Made by a program: the position numbers and the translations under genes. DNA of 64,000 bases from Arthrobacter sp. cf158 (lineage in GTDB: Bacteria > Actinomycetota > Actinomycetes > Actinomycetales > Micrococcaceae): contig NZ_FNNR01000003.1 in NCBI RefSeq assembly GCF_900106835.1, forward strand, positions 506,381 to 570,380, written 5' to 3'. The notes under the pieces are model-generated. The model was not told where the DNA came from. It did no database searches and worked only from the letters and a program-made list of their open reading frames with translations. The stretch's first letter is position 1. The number at the start of each line of letters is the position of its first letter. Shown here in pieces: positions 26,110 to 35,424 of this stretch.

Positions 26110-27603
26110 CTAGTTGGAAGGGAAGTTGTACGAGGCACCCGACGCGTGGTTGGTTTCCGGCCAGCGGGAGGTGATGACCTTGCCGCGGGTGTAGAAGGAG
26201 ACGCCTTCGGGACCGTAGATGTGTTTGTCGCCGAAAAGCGATGCCTTCCATCCACCGAACGAGTAGTAAGCCACCGGCACAGGCAACGGTACGTTGATGC
26301 CGATCATTCCCACGTCCACGGAGCGTTGAAACTTCCGCGCAGCGGCACCGGAAGACGTGAAGATCGCGGTTCCGTTGCCGTACGGGTTGGAGTTGATCAG
26401 TCGGATGCCTTCCTCGAGGTCGTTCACGCGGACCACCACGAGCACAGGTCCGAAGATCTCCTCCTGGTAGGCGCTCATTTCGGTTTTCACGTGGTCGATC
26501 ACCGTGGGACCTACCCAGAAGCCTTCCTCATGGCCGGGAACCACGAGGTCGCGTCCGTCCACCACCATTGCGGCACCAGCGGCCTCGGCTTCAGAGACTG
26601 TCTTGACGATGAAGTCCCGGGATTCGGGGCTGATTACGGGTCCCATGTCAGCATCGGCTTCTGTCCCGTTCTTGACCTTGACGTCGAGGGCGCGCTCTTG
26701 GACCTTCTTGACCAGCAGGTCAGCGGCATCACCGACCGCGACTGCAACCGAGATGGCCATGCAGCGCTGCCCGGCGGAACCGAAAGCCGCAGCGGCCAGA
26801 TGGTCGGCAGCGTTGTCCAGGTCGGCGTCGGGCATCACGATCGCATGGTTCTTCGCCCCTCCCAACGCCTGGACCCGCTTTCCGTGCGCGGTGGCAACTT
26901 CGGTGATGTGCCGGGCCACAGGCGTGGATCCAACGAAGGAGATAGCGTCCACGTCCGGGTGGGTGAGCAGTCCGGAGACGACGTCGCGGTCACCATGCAG
27001 GACCTGGAAGACGCCGTCGGGGAGGCCTGCTTCCTTCCACAATTCGGCCATCAGCATGGCTGTGGACGGCACTCGATGCGAGGGCTTGAGGATAAACGCG
27101 TTACCGGTGGCAATGGCCATCGGAGCCATCCAGAGGGGCACCATAACGGGGAAGTTGAACGGGGTGATGCCGGCAACGACGCCCACCGGCTCCCGGAAGG
27201 AGAAGACGTCGATGCCCGTGGAAACCTGGTCGGAATATTCGCCTTTGAGCAACTGTGGGATGCCACAGGCAAACTCAATGACGTCGAGGCCGCGGCCGAT
27301 CTCGCCCTTGGCATCGTTGAGGACCTTGCCGTGCTCGGACGTGATCAGTTGGGCGAGCTCTTCGACGTGGGACGCCACCAGCTCACGGAATTTGAAGAGC
27401 ACGGCGGTGCGCTTGGCCAGGGAGATGTCGCCCCAGGACTCGGCTGCCTTTTTTGCTGCTGCCACCGTGGTGTCAAGATCGGCGGCGCTGGCCAGTCGCA
27501 GTTCGGCCGTCACGGCTCCGGTGGCCGGGTTGAAGACAGGCTTGGTGGCGGTGCCGCTGCCGGCTGCCTCAGCGCCGCTGATGAAATGGTTGATGATGGT
27601 CAT
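26110..27603 (-). CDS. mmsA/iolA: CoA-acylating methylmalonate-semialdehyde dehydrogenase
   Basis: 497 residues. Aldehyde dehydrogenase superfamily, with MMSDH-type features: V-A-G-I-T-P-F-N-F-P-V-M-V-P, a FVGSTPV strand, catalytic Cys in FGSAGQRCMAI, and final Y-S-F-G-G-W-K-A-S-L-F-G-D. In inositol breakdown this enzyme (IolA) converts malonic semialdehyde to acetyl-CoA; in valine breakdown it acts on methylmalonate semialdehyde. Its ATG overlaps the stop of the upstream dehydrogenase gene by one base. It is the last gene of the cyclitol locus. Confidence 0.93.
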   Translation of the reverse strand: MTIINHFISGAEAAGSGTATKPVFNPATGAVTAELRLASAADLDTTVAAAKKAAESWGDISLAKRTAVLFKFRELVASHVEELAQLITSEHGKVLNDAKGEIGRGLDVIEFACGIPQLLKGEYSDQVSTGIDVFSFREPVGVVAGITPFNFPVMVPLWMAPMAIATGNAFILKPSHRVPSTAMLMAELWKEAGLPDGVFQVLHGDRDVVSGLLTHPDVDAISFVGSTPVARHITEVATAHGKRVQALGGAKNHAIVMPDADLDNAADHLAAAAFGSAGQRCMAISVAVAVGDAADLLVKKVQERALDVKVKNGTEADADMGPVISPESRDFIVKTVSEAEAAGAAMVVDGRDLVVPGHEEGFWVGPTVIDHVKTEMSAYQEEIFGPVLVVVRVNDLEEGIRLINSNPYGNGTAIFTSSGAAARKFQRSVDVGMIGINVPLPVPVAYYSFGGWKASLFGDKHIYGPEGVSFYTRGKVITSRWPETNHASGASYNFPSN

Positions 27604-28628
27604 TACTGCTCCTGAAGTAGGTGGTGCTGCCCGGCATGGACGTCGTTGACTGTGCGGGGCAGGCCGGTGGCGAGTGATTCCTGGAGGGCCAGGCGGACGG
27701 CAAGGTTCTGTTCTGTCAGTTCCCGGTGGATGACTTCGGGGCCGGAGTTGCGCACCCAGGCACTGAACCGTTCGATTTCGGTTCTGAATTGGTCTTCGCC
27801 GATGTCAAACGATTCCGTTCGCCCGTCGCGCAAGGAAACGGTGACGCGTGCTATTTCGCCGGGGTCGGGGTCGAAGGCCTTATCGAGAGTGATCTGCCCT
27901 TTGGTTCCAACGACTTGGAAGGTGTGGGTTCGTGGCCCTTCGAACCCGCAGTCCAGCGTGCCCAGGACGTCACCGTAATCAAGGATCGCCGCCACAGTGG
28001 TTTCCACGGCGTCGGTTCGGCTGGTGCCCTTTCCATAGACGGACTCCGGGGCGCGGCCCATGACCATGTTCATGATGTCGACGGCGTAACAGCCGACGTC
28101 GTTAAGCGCACCCCCGTCCATGCCAGGCTGGAGCCGGACCTCACTGTTGGTTCGGTCCATGGCGAAGTGGAAACGCGCGTGCAGGGAGACCAGCTCGCCG
28201 ATCCTGCCCGAATCGATGAACTCTCGTACTTTCTGGTGCTGCGGATGGAAGCGGTACATGAACGCTTCCATGAGGTTCACGCCATTGCGTTCACACGCTT
28301 CGATGACCCTGCGGTAGTCGTGGGTGGTGGCGACCAGCGGTTTCTCGCAGAGAATGTCCTTCCCTGCTTCGGCGGCCGCAACAATCCAGTCAGCGTGCAG
28401 CGAGTTCGGGAACGGCAGGTAGACGGCTTCGATGTTTGGATCAGCCAGAAGCTCCTCGTGGGATCCATACGACGATGGAATGTCGAACTGTGCAGCAACC
28501 TCCGCAGCTTTGCCGTTGGGGCTGCTGATGGCAGATGCCACGGCATTCCGCGCCCTGCTCATGGATGGCAGGAAACGTCCTTGTGCGATCCGTGCCGTCG
28601 TCAGCACTCCCCAGCGGACCGCGCTCAC
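27603..28628 (-). CDS. Gfo/Idh/MocA family dehydrogenase
   Basis: 341 residues. Starts V-R-W-G-V-L-T-T-A-R-I-A, followed by CEKPL with the catalytic Lys and EAFMYRFHPQH. These marks fit the subgroup of sugar/cyclitol dehydrogenases that use NAD(P). The usual GxGxxG is replaced by L-T-T-A-R-I-A, normal in this subgroup. Its end overlaps the mmsA start and its beginning overlaps the stop of the TIM-barrel gene by 4 bp, so translation is probably coupled. Substrate in the cyclitol pathway is not predictable. Confidence 0.88.
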   Translation of the reverse strand: MSAVRWGVLTTARIAQGRFLPSMSRARNAVASAISSPNGKAAEVAAQFDIPSSYGSHEELLADPNIEAVYLPFPNSLHADWIVAAAEAGKDILCEKPLVATTHDYRRVIEACERNGVNLMEAFMYRFHPQHQKVREFIDSGRIGELVSLHARFHFAMDRTNSEVRLQPGMDGGALNDVGCYAVDIMNMVMGRAPESVYGKGTSRTDAVETTVAAILDYGDVLGTLDCGFEGPRTHTFQVVGTKGQITLDKAFDPDPGEIARVTVSLRDGRTESFDIGEDQFRTEIERFSAWVRNSGPEVIHRELTEQNLAVRLALQESLATGLPRTVNDVHAGQHHLLQEQ

Positions 28629-29512
28629 CCTCCGATCTCCGCATCAAGGTGACGCAGGAACTCAACGGACTGGCGGACGTCCCGGACCGGCCCTTCGTCC
28701 GTGGGTTCTGAAGTGAGGATGGTGTCCTGTTCCATGGTGAACCAGCCCTGGTAGCCGGCGTCCAGCAGGTCCCGGACGATCCCTGCGATGCCGACGTCAC
28801 CTTGCCCGAGAGGCACATACATGCCTTCCTTGACTGCGTCCGTGTAAGAGATTTCGCCGGCCTGGACGCGCCGCGCTACCTTCGTCCGCACGTCCTTGAG
28901 GTGGGTGTGGCCGATGCGTGCCGCGTAGTCGCGGACCAGCAGTCCGGGATCGGTGCCGCCGATGAGCAGGTGGCCTGTGTCCAGGCAAAGGTTGGCTGCC
29001 GTGTCGTTGAGGACGCGGTCCACATCCGAGGTGGTCTCAATCATGGTGCCTACATGCGGGTGGACCACCGCTTGGATTCCCTTGTCCGCAGCGGCCTTGA
29101 CCACGGCGTCAAGGTTCCGGCCGAACAATTCCCACCCTTCGGCGTCGAGCACGTGGCGCTGATCGTAACCGGCAACACCGGTCTCAGCTGCCAGGACCAT
29201 GATGCTGGCTCCTGCGGCCTCGTAGGCATCCAGTTCAGCAGCGACCACTTCCAAGGGATTCCTGGACGGATCATGAAGAATGACCGGGAAGAAGCCTCCG
29301 ATGGCCTGCAGCTTGTGCTGTTTCAAGACCTCGGCGCGCCGGGCTGCTTGTTCGGGCAGGAAGCCGGCTGGCCCAAACTCGGTGGCGCTGATGCCCAGTG
29401 TGGTCATTTCGGACAGGACCTTATCCGCGTCGAGTTGGTGGCCCCATCCGGGGACTTCACAGACTCCCCACGAAATGGGTGCTGCGGCGAGGCGGCTGGT
29501 GATGGTGCTCAA
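28625..29512 (-). CDS. IolE-like TIM-barrel protein (inosose dehydratase/isomerase family)
   Basis: 295 residues. AP endonuclease-2-like TIM barrel beginning RLAAAPISWGVCEVPGWG and containing TEFGPAGFLP, close to the IolE (myo-inosose-2 dehydratase) pattern; metal-binding residues include H-P-H-V-G-T and C-L-D-T-G-H. IolE turns 2-keto-myo-inositol into a trihydroxycyclohexane dione, the substrate of IolD, which is encoded in the same operon. Overlaps both neighbours by 4 bp. IolE is the best guess; isomerase (IolH/IolI-like) is possible. Confidence 0.78.
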   Translation of the reverse strand: MSTITSRLAAAPISWGVCEVPGWGHQLDADKVLSEMTTLGISATEFGPAGFLPEQAARRAEVLKQHKLQAIGGFFPVILHDPSRNPLEVVAAELDAYEAAGASIMVLAAETGVAGYDQRHVLDAEGWELFGRNLDAVVKAAADKGIQAVVHPHVGTMIETTSDVDRVLNDTAANLCLDTGHLLIGGTDPGLLVRDYAARIGHTHLKDVRTKVARRVQAGEISYTDAVKEGMYVPLGQGDVGIAGIVRDLLDAGYQGWFTMEQDTILTSEPTDEGPVRDVRQSVEFLRHLDAEIGG

Positions 29513-30288
29513 TCTGATCCTCCAAGTACGTTCTGGTCCCAGTCGATGACTGAGCCTGTGACTACACCGCTCCTGTCGGAGAGGAGAAAAACAATGAATT
29601 CGGCGATCTCGTCCACTTGTCCGAGCTTTCCCATGGGGACGGATGCGTTGGCCTTCTCCAGCCAGTCATCCCCCGCGCCGTGGAACTTCTTTTGTGTTTC
29701 GGCTTCGCCATCTGTGGCGGTCCACCCGATGTCCAGGCCGTTGATGCGGATCTTGTCCCAACGGTGTGCGTGGGCGGCATTTCTGGTAACGCCAGCCAGG
29801 CCCGCCTTCGCCGCTACGTACGGCGCCAGATACGGCTGCCCGCCGAGTTCCGCGATGGAAATGACGTTCAGGATGCTTCCTGGAACACCCCTGCTGCGAA
29901 GATGCTTGATGGTCTCGGCCATGACGAAAAACGGAGACTTCAGGTTCACCGCCATGTGGGCATCAAACAGCTCTGGCGTGGTGTCCAGCATGGTGCCTCG
30001 GGTAGTCAGGCCGGCCGCATTGACGGCGCAGTCGAGCTGCCCGAACGCCGCTACCGTTTCCAGGACAGAGTTCCGGGCTTGTTCAACATCAGCGAGGTCT
30101 GTCTTGATGAACCGGGTTTCAACCCCGGTAGCGGTGATTCCGGCAGCGAGCTGCTCGCCCGAGTCGGCGTTCCGTCCGGTGATGGCAATGCCGGCGGCTC
30201 CTTCCTCAGCAGCACGTCGTGCGACACCAGCTCCCAGTCCCTGGGTGCCTCCGCTGATGAGGATCACTTTGTCCTTGAGGAGTGCCAT
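29509..30288 (-). CDS. SDR family oxidoreductase
   Basis: 259 residues. TGxxxGxG-type motif S-G-G-T-Q-G-L-G-A-G, NAAG, and the active site S-I-A-E-L-G...Y-L-A-P-Y-V-A-A-K-A-G-L. The final D-I-G-W-T-A...GSVIDWDQNVLGG is typical for this group. It lies between the iolG-like gene and the IolE-like gene with tight spacing, so it most likely oxidises or reduces a cyclitol or keto-sugar intermediate. Confidence 0.85.
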   Translation of the reverse strand: MALLKDKVILISGGTQGLGAGVARRAAEEGAAGIAITGRNADSGEQLAAGITATGVETRFIKTDLADVEQARNSVLETVAAFGQLDCAVNAAGLTTRGTMLDTTPELFDAHMAVNLKSPFFVMAETIKHLRSRGVPGSILNVISIAELGGQPYLAPYVAAKAGLAGVTRNAAHAHRWDKIRINGLDIGWTATDGEAETQKKFHGAGDDWLEKANASVPMGKLGQVDEIAEFIVFLLSDRSGVVTGSVIDWDQNVLGGSD

Positions 30289-30290
30289 TG

Positions 30291-31304
30291 TTATGCCTGC
30301 CCGATTTTCACAACACGCCCGGAGCGCGCCGACTCTTCTGCCGCGTTCGCCAGCAGGAGTGCTTGGAGTCCGTCGTCGAATCCTGGACTGCAGGCCGTGC
30401 CGGAACGGACAGCCGATGCGAAGCTGTCCAGCTCGCTGCGGTAGGCCTCGGCGTAGCGCTCCAGGAAGAAGTTCAGGTAGGGGTCGGCTTCTTCCGCGCC
30501 GGCCGCGGTGAACTTCCGCACGCTGGTGGGGGTGAGGTTGCCGGCGGTAAGCATGCCTTCGCTGCCGAAGGCTTCGAGGCGCTGGTCATGGCCGAAGGCG
30601 CTGTGGCGGGAGTTAATGATGGTGATCTGTTCCCCGTTGCGGCCACGCAAGGTGATGACCACGGAGTCAAAGTCCCCGGCTTCCTCGATGTAGTCGCAGA
30701 ACAAGTTGGAACCGGTCGCTGAAACTTCGATGATCTCCGGAACGAAGAACCGGGCCATGTCCAGGTCATGGATGCTTTGATCCCGGAAGATACCTCCGGA
30801 ACTGGCGATATAGGCGGCCGGGGCGGGTGCAGGATCGCGGCTGATGATGGTCAGTTGCTCCAGCTTGCCGATTTCTCCGGCTGCCACGCGGGACTGGACG
30901 GCGGCGAAGTTGGGGTCAAAGCGGCGGTTGAAGCCGAGCATGAGCGGCGTTTCGCTGCCGCGAAGGCTGTCCCGGCAGGCCAGGACGCGGTCCAGGTCCA
31001 GGTCGATCGGCTTCTCACAGAGTGCTGCCACCCCGTGTGCTGCCGCCCGTGAAATGAGGTCGACGTGGGTGCTGGTGGGCGAGCCGATGATCACAGCATC
31101 CAGGCCATCGATGGCGAAGACCTCGTCAGCAGTTGCGACGGCCGCGGCGTTGGTTCCAGCGGCAAGAGCCTGCGCACCGTCGATAAACGGGTCCGCGATG
31201 GCAACCAGTTCAAGCCCGGGATTGGCCAGGATGTTGCGGGCATGGACTTGGCCAATGCGGCCTGAACCGAACAGCGCTACCTTGAGGGGACGGTCAGCAG
31301 ACAT
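30291..31304 (-). CDS. Inositol 2-dehydrogenase-like (IolG-like) Gfo/Idh/MocA enzyme
   Basis: 337 residues. N-terminal F-G-S-G-R-I-G-Q-V-H-A, then CEKPIDLD with catalytic Lys, LGFNRRFDPNF and GIFRDQSIHDLDMARFF, the pattern characteristic of IolG. Such enzymes oxidise myo-inositol (or scyllo/chiro isomers) to the inosose with NAD. ATG at 31304 follows ggaaagga at suitable spacing; the upstream ATG at 31373 would overlap the previous gene. First oxidation step of the pathway by context. Confidence 0.87.
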   Translation of the reverse strand: MSADRPLKVALFGSGRIGQVHARNILANPGLELVAIADPFIDGAQALAAGTNAAAVATADEVFAIDGLDAVIIGSPTSTHVDLISRAAAHGVAALCEKPIDLDLDRVLACRDSLRGSETPLMLGFNRRFDPNFAAVQSRVAAGEIGKLEQLTIISRDPAPAPAAYIASSGGIFRDQSIHDLDMARFFVPEIIEVSATGSNLFCDYIEEAGDFDSVVITLRGRNGEQITIINSRHSAFGHDQRLEAFGSEGMLTAGNLTPTSVRKFTAAGAEEADPYLNFFLERYAEAYRSELDSFASAVRSGTACSPGFDDGLQALLLANAAEESARSGRVVKIGQA

Positions 31305-31369
31305 TGATGGGGTCCTTTCCAGAGGGGTGCCCGGCGTTGAGCGGGCGTGGTTTATGTTTTTGAGAACTG

Positions 31370-32302
31370 TCATGGCGTCGCCACAGCTGCTGGTTTCCGG
31401 CCGGCGAGGACATCCACTGCGCCCTGGGCGGCGTCCCTGACGGTGTGCGCCATGCCTTGGCGGGTGAAGCCCATCAAGTGCGGGGTAAGCACTGCATTGG
31501 GATGGTCAAACAGCGGATGATGCGTGGGTGGTTCGGGGTCGAAGACGTCCAGGCCGAGCCCGGACAACTGCCCGGACTTCAGCGCCTCGTACGCGGCATC
31601 GAGATCGATCAAGCCGCCCCTGCTGCAGTTGATAAGGACCGCCCCAGTCTTCATGGCCTTCAGCCGCGAAGCATCCATGAGGTTCTGGTTCTCGGCTGTC
31701 AGCGGTACGTGCAGGGTGGTGAAGTCACTGCCGGCCAGCAGTTCCTCCACGCTGTCACAGCGGATCGCGGCCGGGATCTCGGCGTAGGGATCGTAAGCCA
31801 GCACTTTCAGGTCAAATGCTTCGGCAATGCGGGCAACACGGCGGCCGATACGGCCATACCCGATGATTCCCAGCGTGAATCCCTCCAGATCACCAACCAC
31901 GACGTCGGCGCGATGCTCCCAGCGACCCTCGCGAACCAGCGCAGTCAGCGGAGACAGCTTCTTGACCAGGGACAGCAAGTGGGCGAAGACGCCTTCAGCC
32001 ACTGAGGCCGTATTGCTTCCGGGCGTGATAACTACCGGGATGCCGCGGCGGTGGGCCTCGGCGAGGTCAACGAGATCAGTGCCCACGCCCGTTCTCGCAA
32101 TGACTTTGAGAGCGGGCATACGGTCCAGCATGTCCCGGTCCACGCGAAAGGCGGCCCGTACGATTGCTGCCTCAGCAGTGGCAAGATCCTCTGCCGTGGG
32201 GTGTTGGACGAGTCGCTGGTTTTCCGAGAGCAGCGGTTCAACCAGATCGGGTTGGACGCTGCCAAGAGCGACAAAGATTTGGGGTGTGGTTAAAGGAGCC
32301 AT
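31370..32302 (-). CDS. D-2-hydroxyacid dehydrogenase family protein (PGDH-like)
   Basis: 310 residues. NAD motif L-G-I-I-G-Y-G-R-I-G-R-R, catalytic Arg in NCSRGGLID, Glu in D-V-F-D-P-E-P-P, and His in L-T-P-H-L-M-G-F. In this superfamily, substrates include 3-phosphoglycerate, glyoxylate, hydroxypyruvate and others. No ACT domain, so unlikely to be the serine-biosynthetic SerA. ATG 32302 is favoured over 32308 because aagga is then correctly placed. Inside the cyclitol operon it may reduce a 2-oxo acid released by aldol cleavage. Confidence 0.85.
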   Translation of the reverse strand: MAPLTTPQIFVALGSVQPDLVEPLLSENQRLVQHPTAEDLATAEAAIVRAAFRVDRDMLDRMPALKVIARTGVGTDLVDLAEAHRRGIPVVITPGSNTASVAEGVFAHLLSLVKKLSPLTALVREGRWEHRADVVVGDLEGFTLGIIGYGRIGRRVARIAEAFDLKVLAYDPYAEIPAAIRCDSVEELLAGSDFTTLHVPLTAENQNLMDASRLKAMKTGAVLINCSRGGLIDLDAAYEALKSGQLSGLGLDVFDPEPPTHHPLFDHPNAVLTPHLMGFTRQGMAHTVRDAAQGAVDVLAGRKPAAVATP

Positions 32303-32332
32303 CGTCATCCTTGAAGATGTGGGTGTGGGAGC

Positions 32333-32355
32333 GCTGCTGGATGTAGCCCAGCAGC
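32333..32355. terminator. Hairpin between the LacI and 2-hydroxyacid dehydrogenase genes
   Basis: GCTGCTGG at 32333-32340 pairs with CCAGCAGC at 32348-32355 over a 7-nt loop. It may end or attenuate the transcript after the LacI gene, lowering expression of downstream genes, or stabilise mRNA. Confidence 0.4.
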
Positions 32356-32369
32356 AGGGAGAGGTGTGG

Positions 32370-33389
32370 TTAGAGCCCGAGCAGGCTGGACGTGCGGACC
32401 ACCAGATGTGGCGTTACGGGGTGGTGCGCAAAGCCGTTGCCCTCGCCGTGGATACGTTCCAGGAGGGTTTTGGCCCCGGTGACGCCAATAGTTGAGCTAT
32501 CCGGGTCCACCGTGGTCAGGCCGAGACGGGGCATGGCGCCCAAGGCAATGTTGTCGTAGCCGGTGATGGCCACGTCAACTCCCAGCTCATCGGCGGCTGT
32601 CATGGCGCCGAAAGCGGCGAGGTCGTTGATGCAGGCAAGGGCCGTGGGGCGTTCGTGCTTGGACCGGGTGGAGCCCAGTGCCCGCTGGGCGGCGACGTAG
32701 CCGGATTCCTGGAAGAAATCAGTGTCCACCACGGTGATGTGGCGGGACAGGCCGTGTTCTTCCATGGCTGCCGAGTAGCCGTCCACGCGGGCACGGCCCA
32801 CCGAGCCGCCCAGTCCGCCCAGATGCACAATGTTTTCGTGACCTTGAGCGATCAGGTGCTCAACGACCATCGCCATGCCTTGGGTGTCATCACTGCGGAC
32901 CACATCAGCGGTGTCGATGTAGTCCGGTCCGCCACCGGCAAACACCACGGCTCCGCCCGATACTGCGCGGTTGAACGGTGCCTTGTCCGGCACCGTTCCC
33001 ACCACCAGCAACCCTGCCACGCGCAGGTCCCGGAACGCCTGGAGAATGGATTGGTCCACTCCCCTGTCGGCCGCGGTGACAGCACTGAAGAGGACGGTGT
33101 GACCAGCCTCTTCCAGCACTGTCCTGGCGGCGTCGGCAACATCGAAAGCCCAGGGGTTGTGCATGTCACTGACCAGAACGCCGATGGTTCCGCTGTCCCG
33201 GGTTGCCAGGGAACGGGCGGCGAGGTTCAGCTCGTAGCCCATCTCCTCCACAACCTTCAGCACCCGCTGGCGGCGCTCGTCACTGACACGGGGTGAATCG
33301 CGCAGGACGAGCGAGACCAAGGACTTTGAAACACCGGCACGTTCTGCCACGTCCATGATCGTTGGCCGCCGGGCGGATGAAGAGGCCAT
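32370..33389 (-). CDS. LacI family transcriptional regulator of the cyclitol locus
   Basis: 339 residues. LacI helix-turn-helix P-T-I-M-D-V-A-E-R-A-G-V-S-K-S-L-V-S, hinge L-A-A-R-S-L-A, then a periplasmic-binding-like effector domain (I-G-V-L-V-S-D-M...). The hinge predicts binding to a palindrome with a central CG, exactly the pattern of the sites at 42032 and 42074. ATG 33389 begins 2 bp after the upstream stop; a longer start at 33440 is possible. Presumably an inositol-derived metabolite releases it from DNA. Confidence 0.92.
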   Translation of the reverse strand: MASSSARRPTIMDVAERAGVSKSLVSLVLRDSPRVSDERRQRVLKVVEEMGYELNLAARSLATRDSGTIGVLVSDMHNPWAFDVADAARTVLEEAGHTVLFSAVTAADRGVDQSILQAFRDLRVAGLLVVGTVPDKAPFNRAVSGGAVVFAGGGPDYIDTADVVRSDDTQGMAMVVEHLIAQGHENIVHLGGLGGSVGRARVDGYSAAMEEHGLSRHITVVDTDFFQESGYVAAQRALGSTRSKHERPTALACINDLAAFGAMTAADELGVDVAITGYDNIALGAMPRLGLTTVDPDSSTIGVTGAKTLLERIHGEGNGFAHHPVTPHLVVRTSSLLGL

Positions 33390-33391
33390 GG

Positions 33392-34627
33392 TTATGCCCG
33401 CGCTGCCGTTGTGCCGTGGATTTCCTCGATCTTCTGCCACTGACCGGACAGCGACGACGTTTCGGCGGCACTGACAATCGCTGCAGCCGACGCGGCATCG
33501 TGGATATTGGAGTTTTCCTGCGCTCCGCCGGCGACGGCTACCAGGAACTTCTTGGCTTCAATGACTTTGAGGTCGTCAAAGCCCATGCTGTTGCCGGGGC
33601 CGGGCTGGAAGTAGGAGTAGTCACCGTGGCGGGGGCTCGCGTTAACGGTGGTGTAGCCCTGTTCCTCGTTATTGCGGCCCAGGCAGACTTTGAGTTCGTT
33701 CATGCGTTCGAAGTCCCACTTGAGTGAACCTTCGGTTCCGTAGACCTCGATCTGGTAGCCGCACTCGGGTCCGACGGCGACACGGGAGGACTCGATGGTG
33801 CCGACGGCTCCAGCGCCGACTGCGGACGGGCCGAATCGGACCAGCGCGGCGGCATAGTCCTCATTTTCGACCTCTCCCATTTCACCGTTCTCTATCACTG
33901 CGAAGTGCGTCCCGGATCCCATTGCCAGCTTGGGGCGCTGAGTGTAGACCGTGCTGGTCAGCGCGGTCACCTCGGCGATGGGTCCAACTACATATTGGCA
34001 CAAGTCCGTTGCGTGGCTGAACAAGTCTGCCAGTACGCCTGTTCCGGCGAGTTTTCGGTCGAATCGCCAGGACAAGGCACCATTGGGTTCGGAGGCGTAG
34101 CCCGAGAAGAACACGGCGCGGACATTGGTGATCCGGCCGAGCTTACCTTCAGCTACCAGCTTCCGTGCGTGCTCAACGGCCGGAGCGTGGCGATAGTTGT
34201 AGCCGATGGATGTCACGACGCCGGCCTCCAGCGCCGCTTCCTGCACGGCTGCCGTTTCGTCGTAGCCGCGTCCAACGGGCTTTTCGATCCAGAAGTGCTT
34301 TCCGGCCTTGGCCGCTGCGATCCCGATTTCGGCATGCAGGAAGTTGGGGGCACAAATGGAGACAACGTCCACATCCGGGTGGTTCAGGACATCGTTGTAG
34401 TCCGTGGTGCCTTCGGCGAATCCGAGGACGTCGCGGGCGTAGTCCACCCGGTTCGGGGCCGTATCCGCCGCGATGACGAGCTTGGTTGTCAGGCCAAGGT
34501 CTGGGTATGCGTAAGGGACGGTCTGGTAGGCGCGCGAGTGGAGCTTACCCATCCATCCGACGCTGATGAGGCCGACACCGATGGTGCGCGATTCTGGGCT
34601 CACGTTCATGCCTTTCTTGTTTGACAT
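33392..34627 (-). CDS. Gfo/Idh/MocA family dehydrogenase (second)
   Basis: 411 residues. V-G-L-I-S-V-G-W-M-G-K-L-H-S nucleotide region, then WIEKPVGRGYDE with the catalytic Lys, and G-Y-N-Y-R-H-A-P. Longer than usual for the family (about 340-390). The start could be ATG 34609 instead of 34627; the longer form was kept as it includes an early MSNKKG. It lies between the HpcH/HpaI aldolase and the LacI gene. Substrate presumably a cyclitol or keto-cyclitol. Confidence 0.86.
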   Translation of the reverse strand: MSNKKGMNVSPESRTIGVGLISVGWMGKLHSRAYQTVPYAYPDLGLTTKLVIAADTAPNRVDYARDVLGFAEGTTDYNDVLNHPDVDVVSICAPNFLHAEIGIAAAKAGKHFWIEKPVGRGYDETAAVQEAALEAGVVTSIGYNYRHAPAVEHARKLVAEGKLGRITNVRAVFFSGYASEPNGALSWRFDRKLAGTGVLADLFSHATDLCQYVVGPIAEVTALTSTVYTQRPKLAMGSGTHFAVIENGEMGEVENEDYAAALVRFGPSAVGAGAVGTIESSRVAVGPECGYQIEVYGTEGSLKWDFERMNELKVCLGRNNEEQGYTTVNASPRHGDYSYFQPGPGNSMGFDDLKVIEAKKFLVAVAGGAQENSNIHDAASAAAIVSAAETSSLSGQWQKIEEIHGTTAARA

Positions 34628-34635
34628 CTGTTTGG

Positions 34636-35424
34636 TTAGTTGCGTGCGGTGTCGAAGGCGTCACGGAACGCCGCCGCCATGATGGTGGAGTCAGAGCCGA
34701 TGGCTACGAACCGGAAGCCTTGCCGGACGTATTTCGCTGCCCCGTGTCCGTCCACGGCGAGGATGCCTGCCGCTTTGCCATGTGCTTCGGCTGCGGCCAC
34801 GACCCGTTGCAGCGCCTCCTGGAAGGGATTGCTGTCCAGTTGCAGCGGGACCCCCAAGGCGTAGGACAAGTCCAGCGGACCAACGAACAGGACGTCCACA
34901 CCGTCCTGGGCTGCGATCTCTTCCACGGTGTCCAGTGACTCCAGGGTTTCGATCTGGATGATCCCCACAGTGCTCTGCTGGGCTGAGCTCAAAGGAGCCC
35001 GGTCCATCCCCCAACGGCAAGAACGGTTATAGGTTGCCACGCCACGATCGCCGTGCGGCGGGTACAGCATGTGCCGCACGGCGGCTCCCGCTTCCACCAC
35101 ACTGTTCAGACGCGGCACCATGATCCCGGCCGCACCTTGGTCCAGGACACGTCCGATGCGGATCCGCTCGCCGCTCTCCACCCGAACGATGGTGGGCACT
35201 CCGTAGCTTCCGGCGGCCAGGACACCGTCCCGAACGGAGTCTTCGCCGCCCGAGCCGTGTTCAAGGTCCACCAGCACCCAGTCGGCGCCGGAAGCTGCGC
35301 AAACCTCAGTGGCAATGGTGGAGGACATTCCGACGAACGTCCCCACGGTGACTTCTCCAGCTGCCAAGCGGCGCCGCAGCTTCCCGCCGTCCAGAGGGCC
35401 GCCGTCGAACAGTTCCGCGCTCAT
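34636..35424 (-). CDS. HpcH/HpaI family aldolase
   Basis: 262 residues. Class II pyruvate-aldolase features: VGTFVGMSST start, V-L-V-D-L-E-H-G with metal-binding Glu nearby, a G-I-M-V-P-R motif and F-V-G-P-L-D-L-S-Y-A-L-G. Relatives split 2-keto-3-deoxy-glucarate, 4-hydroxy-2-oxo-heptanedioate and similar acids to pyruvate plus an aldehyde. Its ATG overlaps the IolD stop codon (ATGA), so the two are translationally coupled. This enzyme is not part of the classical inositol route, where IolJ cleaves a phosphorylated sugar. Confidence 0.88.
   Translation of the reverse strand: MSAELFDGGPLDGGKLRRRLAAGEVTVGTFVGMSSTIATEVCAASGADWVLVDLEHGSGGEDSVRDGVLAAGSYGVPTIVRVESGERIRIGRVLDQGAAGIMVPRLNSVVEAGAAVRHMLYPPHGDRGVATYNRSCRWGMDRAPLSSAQQSTVGIIQIETLESLDTVEEIAAQDGVDVLFVGPLDLSYALGVPLQLDSNPFQEALQRVVAAAEAHGKAAGILAVDGHGAAKYVRQGFRFVAIGSDSTIMAAAFRDAFDTARN

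Noticed and set aside
25888..27649. Long plus-strand frames opposite mmsA.
   Set aside because: They mirror the codon structure of mmsA on the other strand and contain no recognisable motif.
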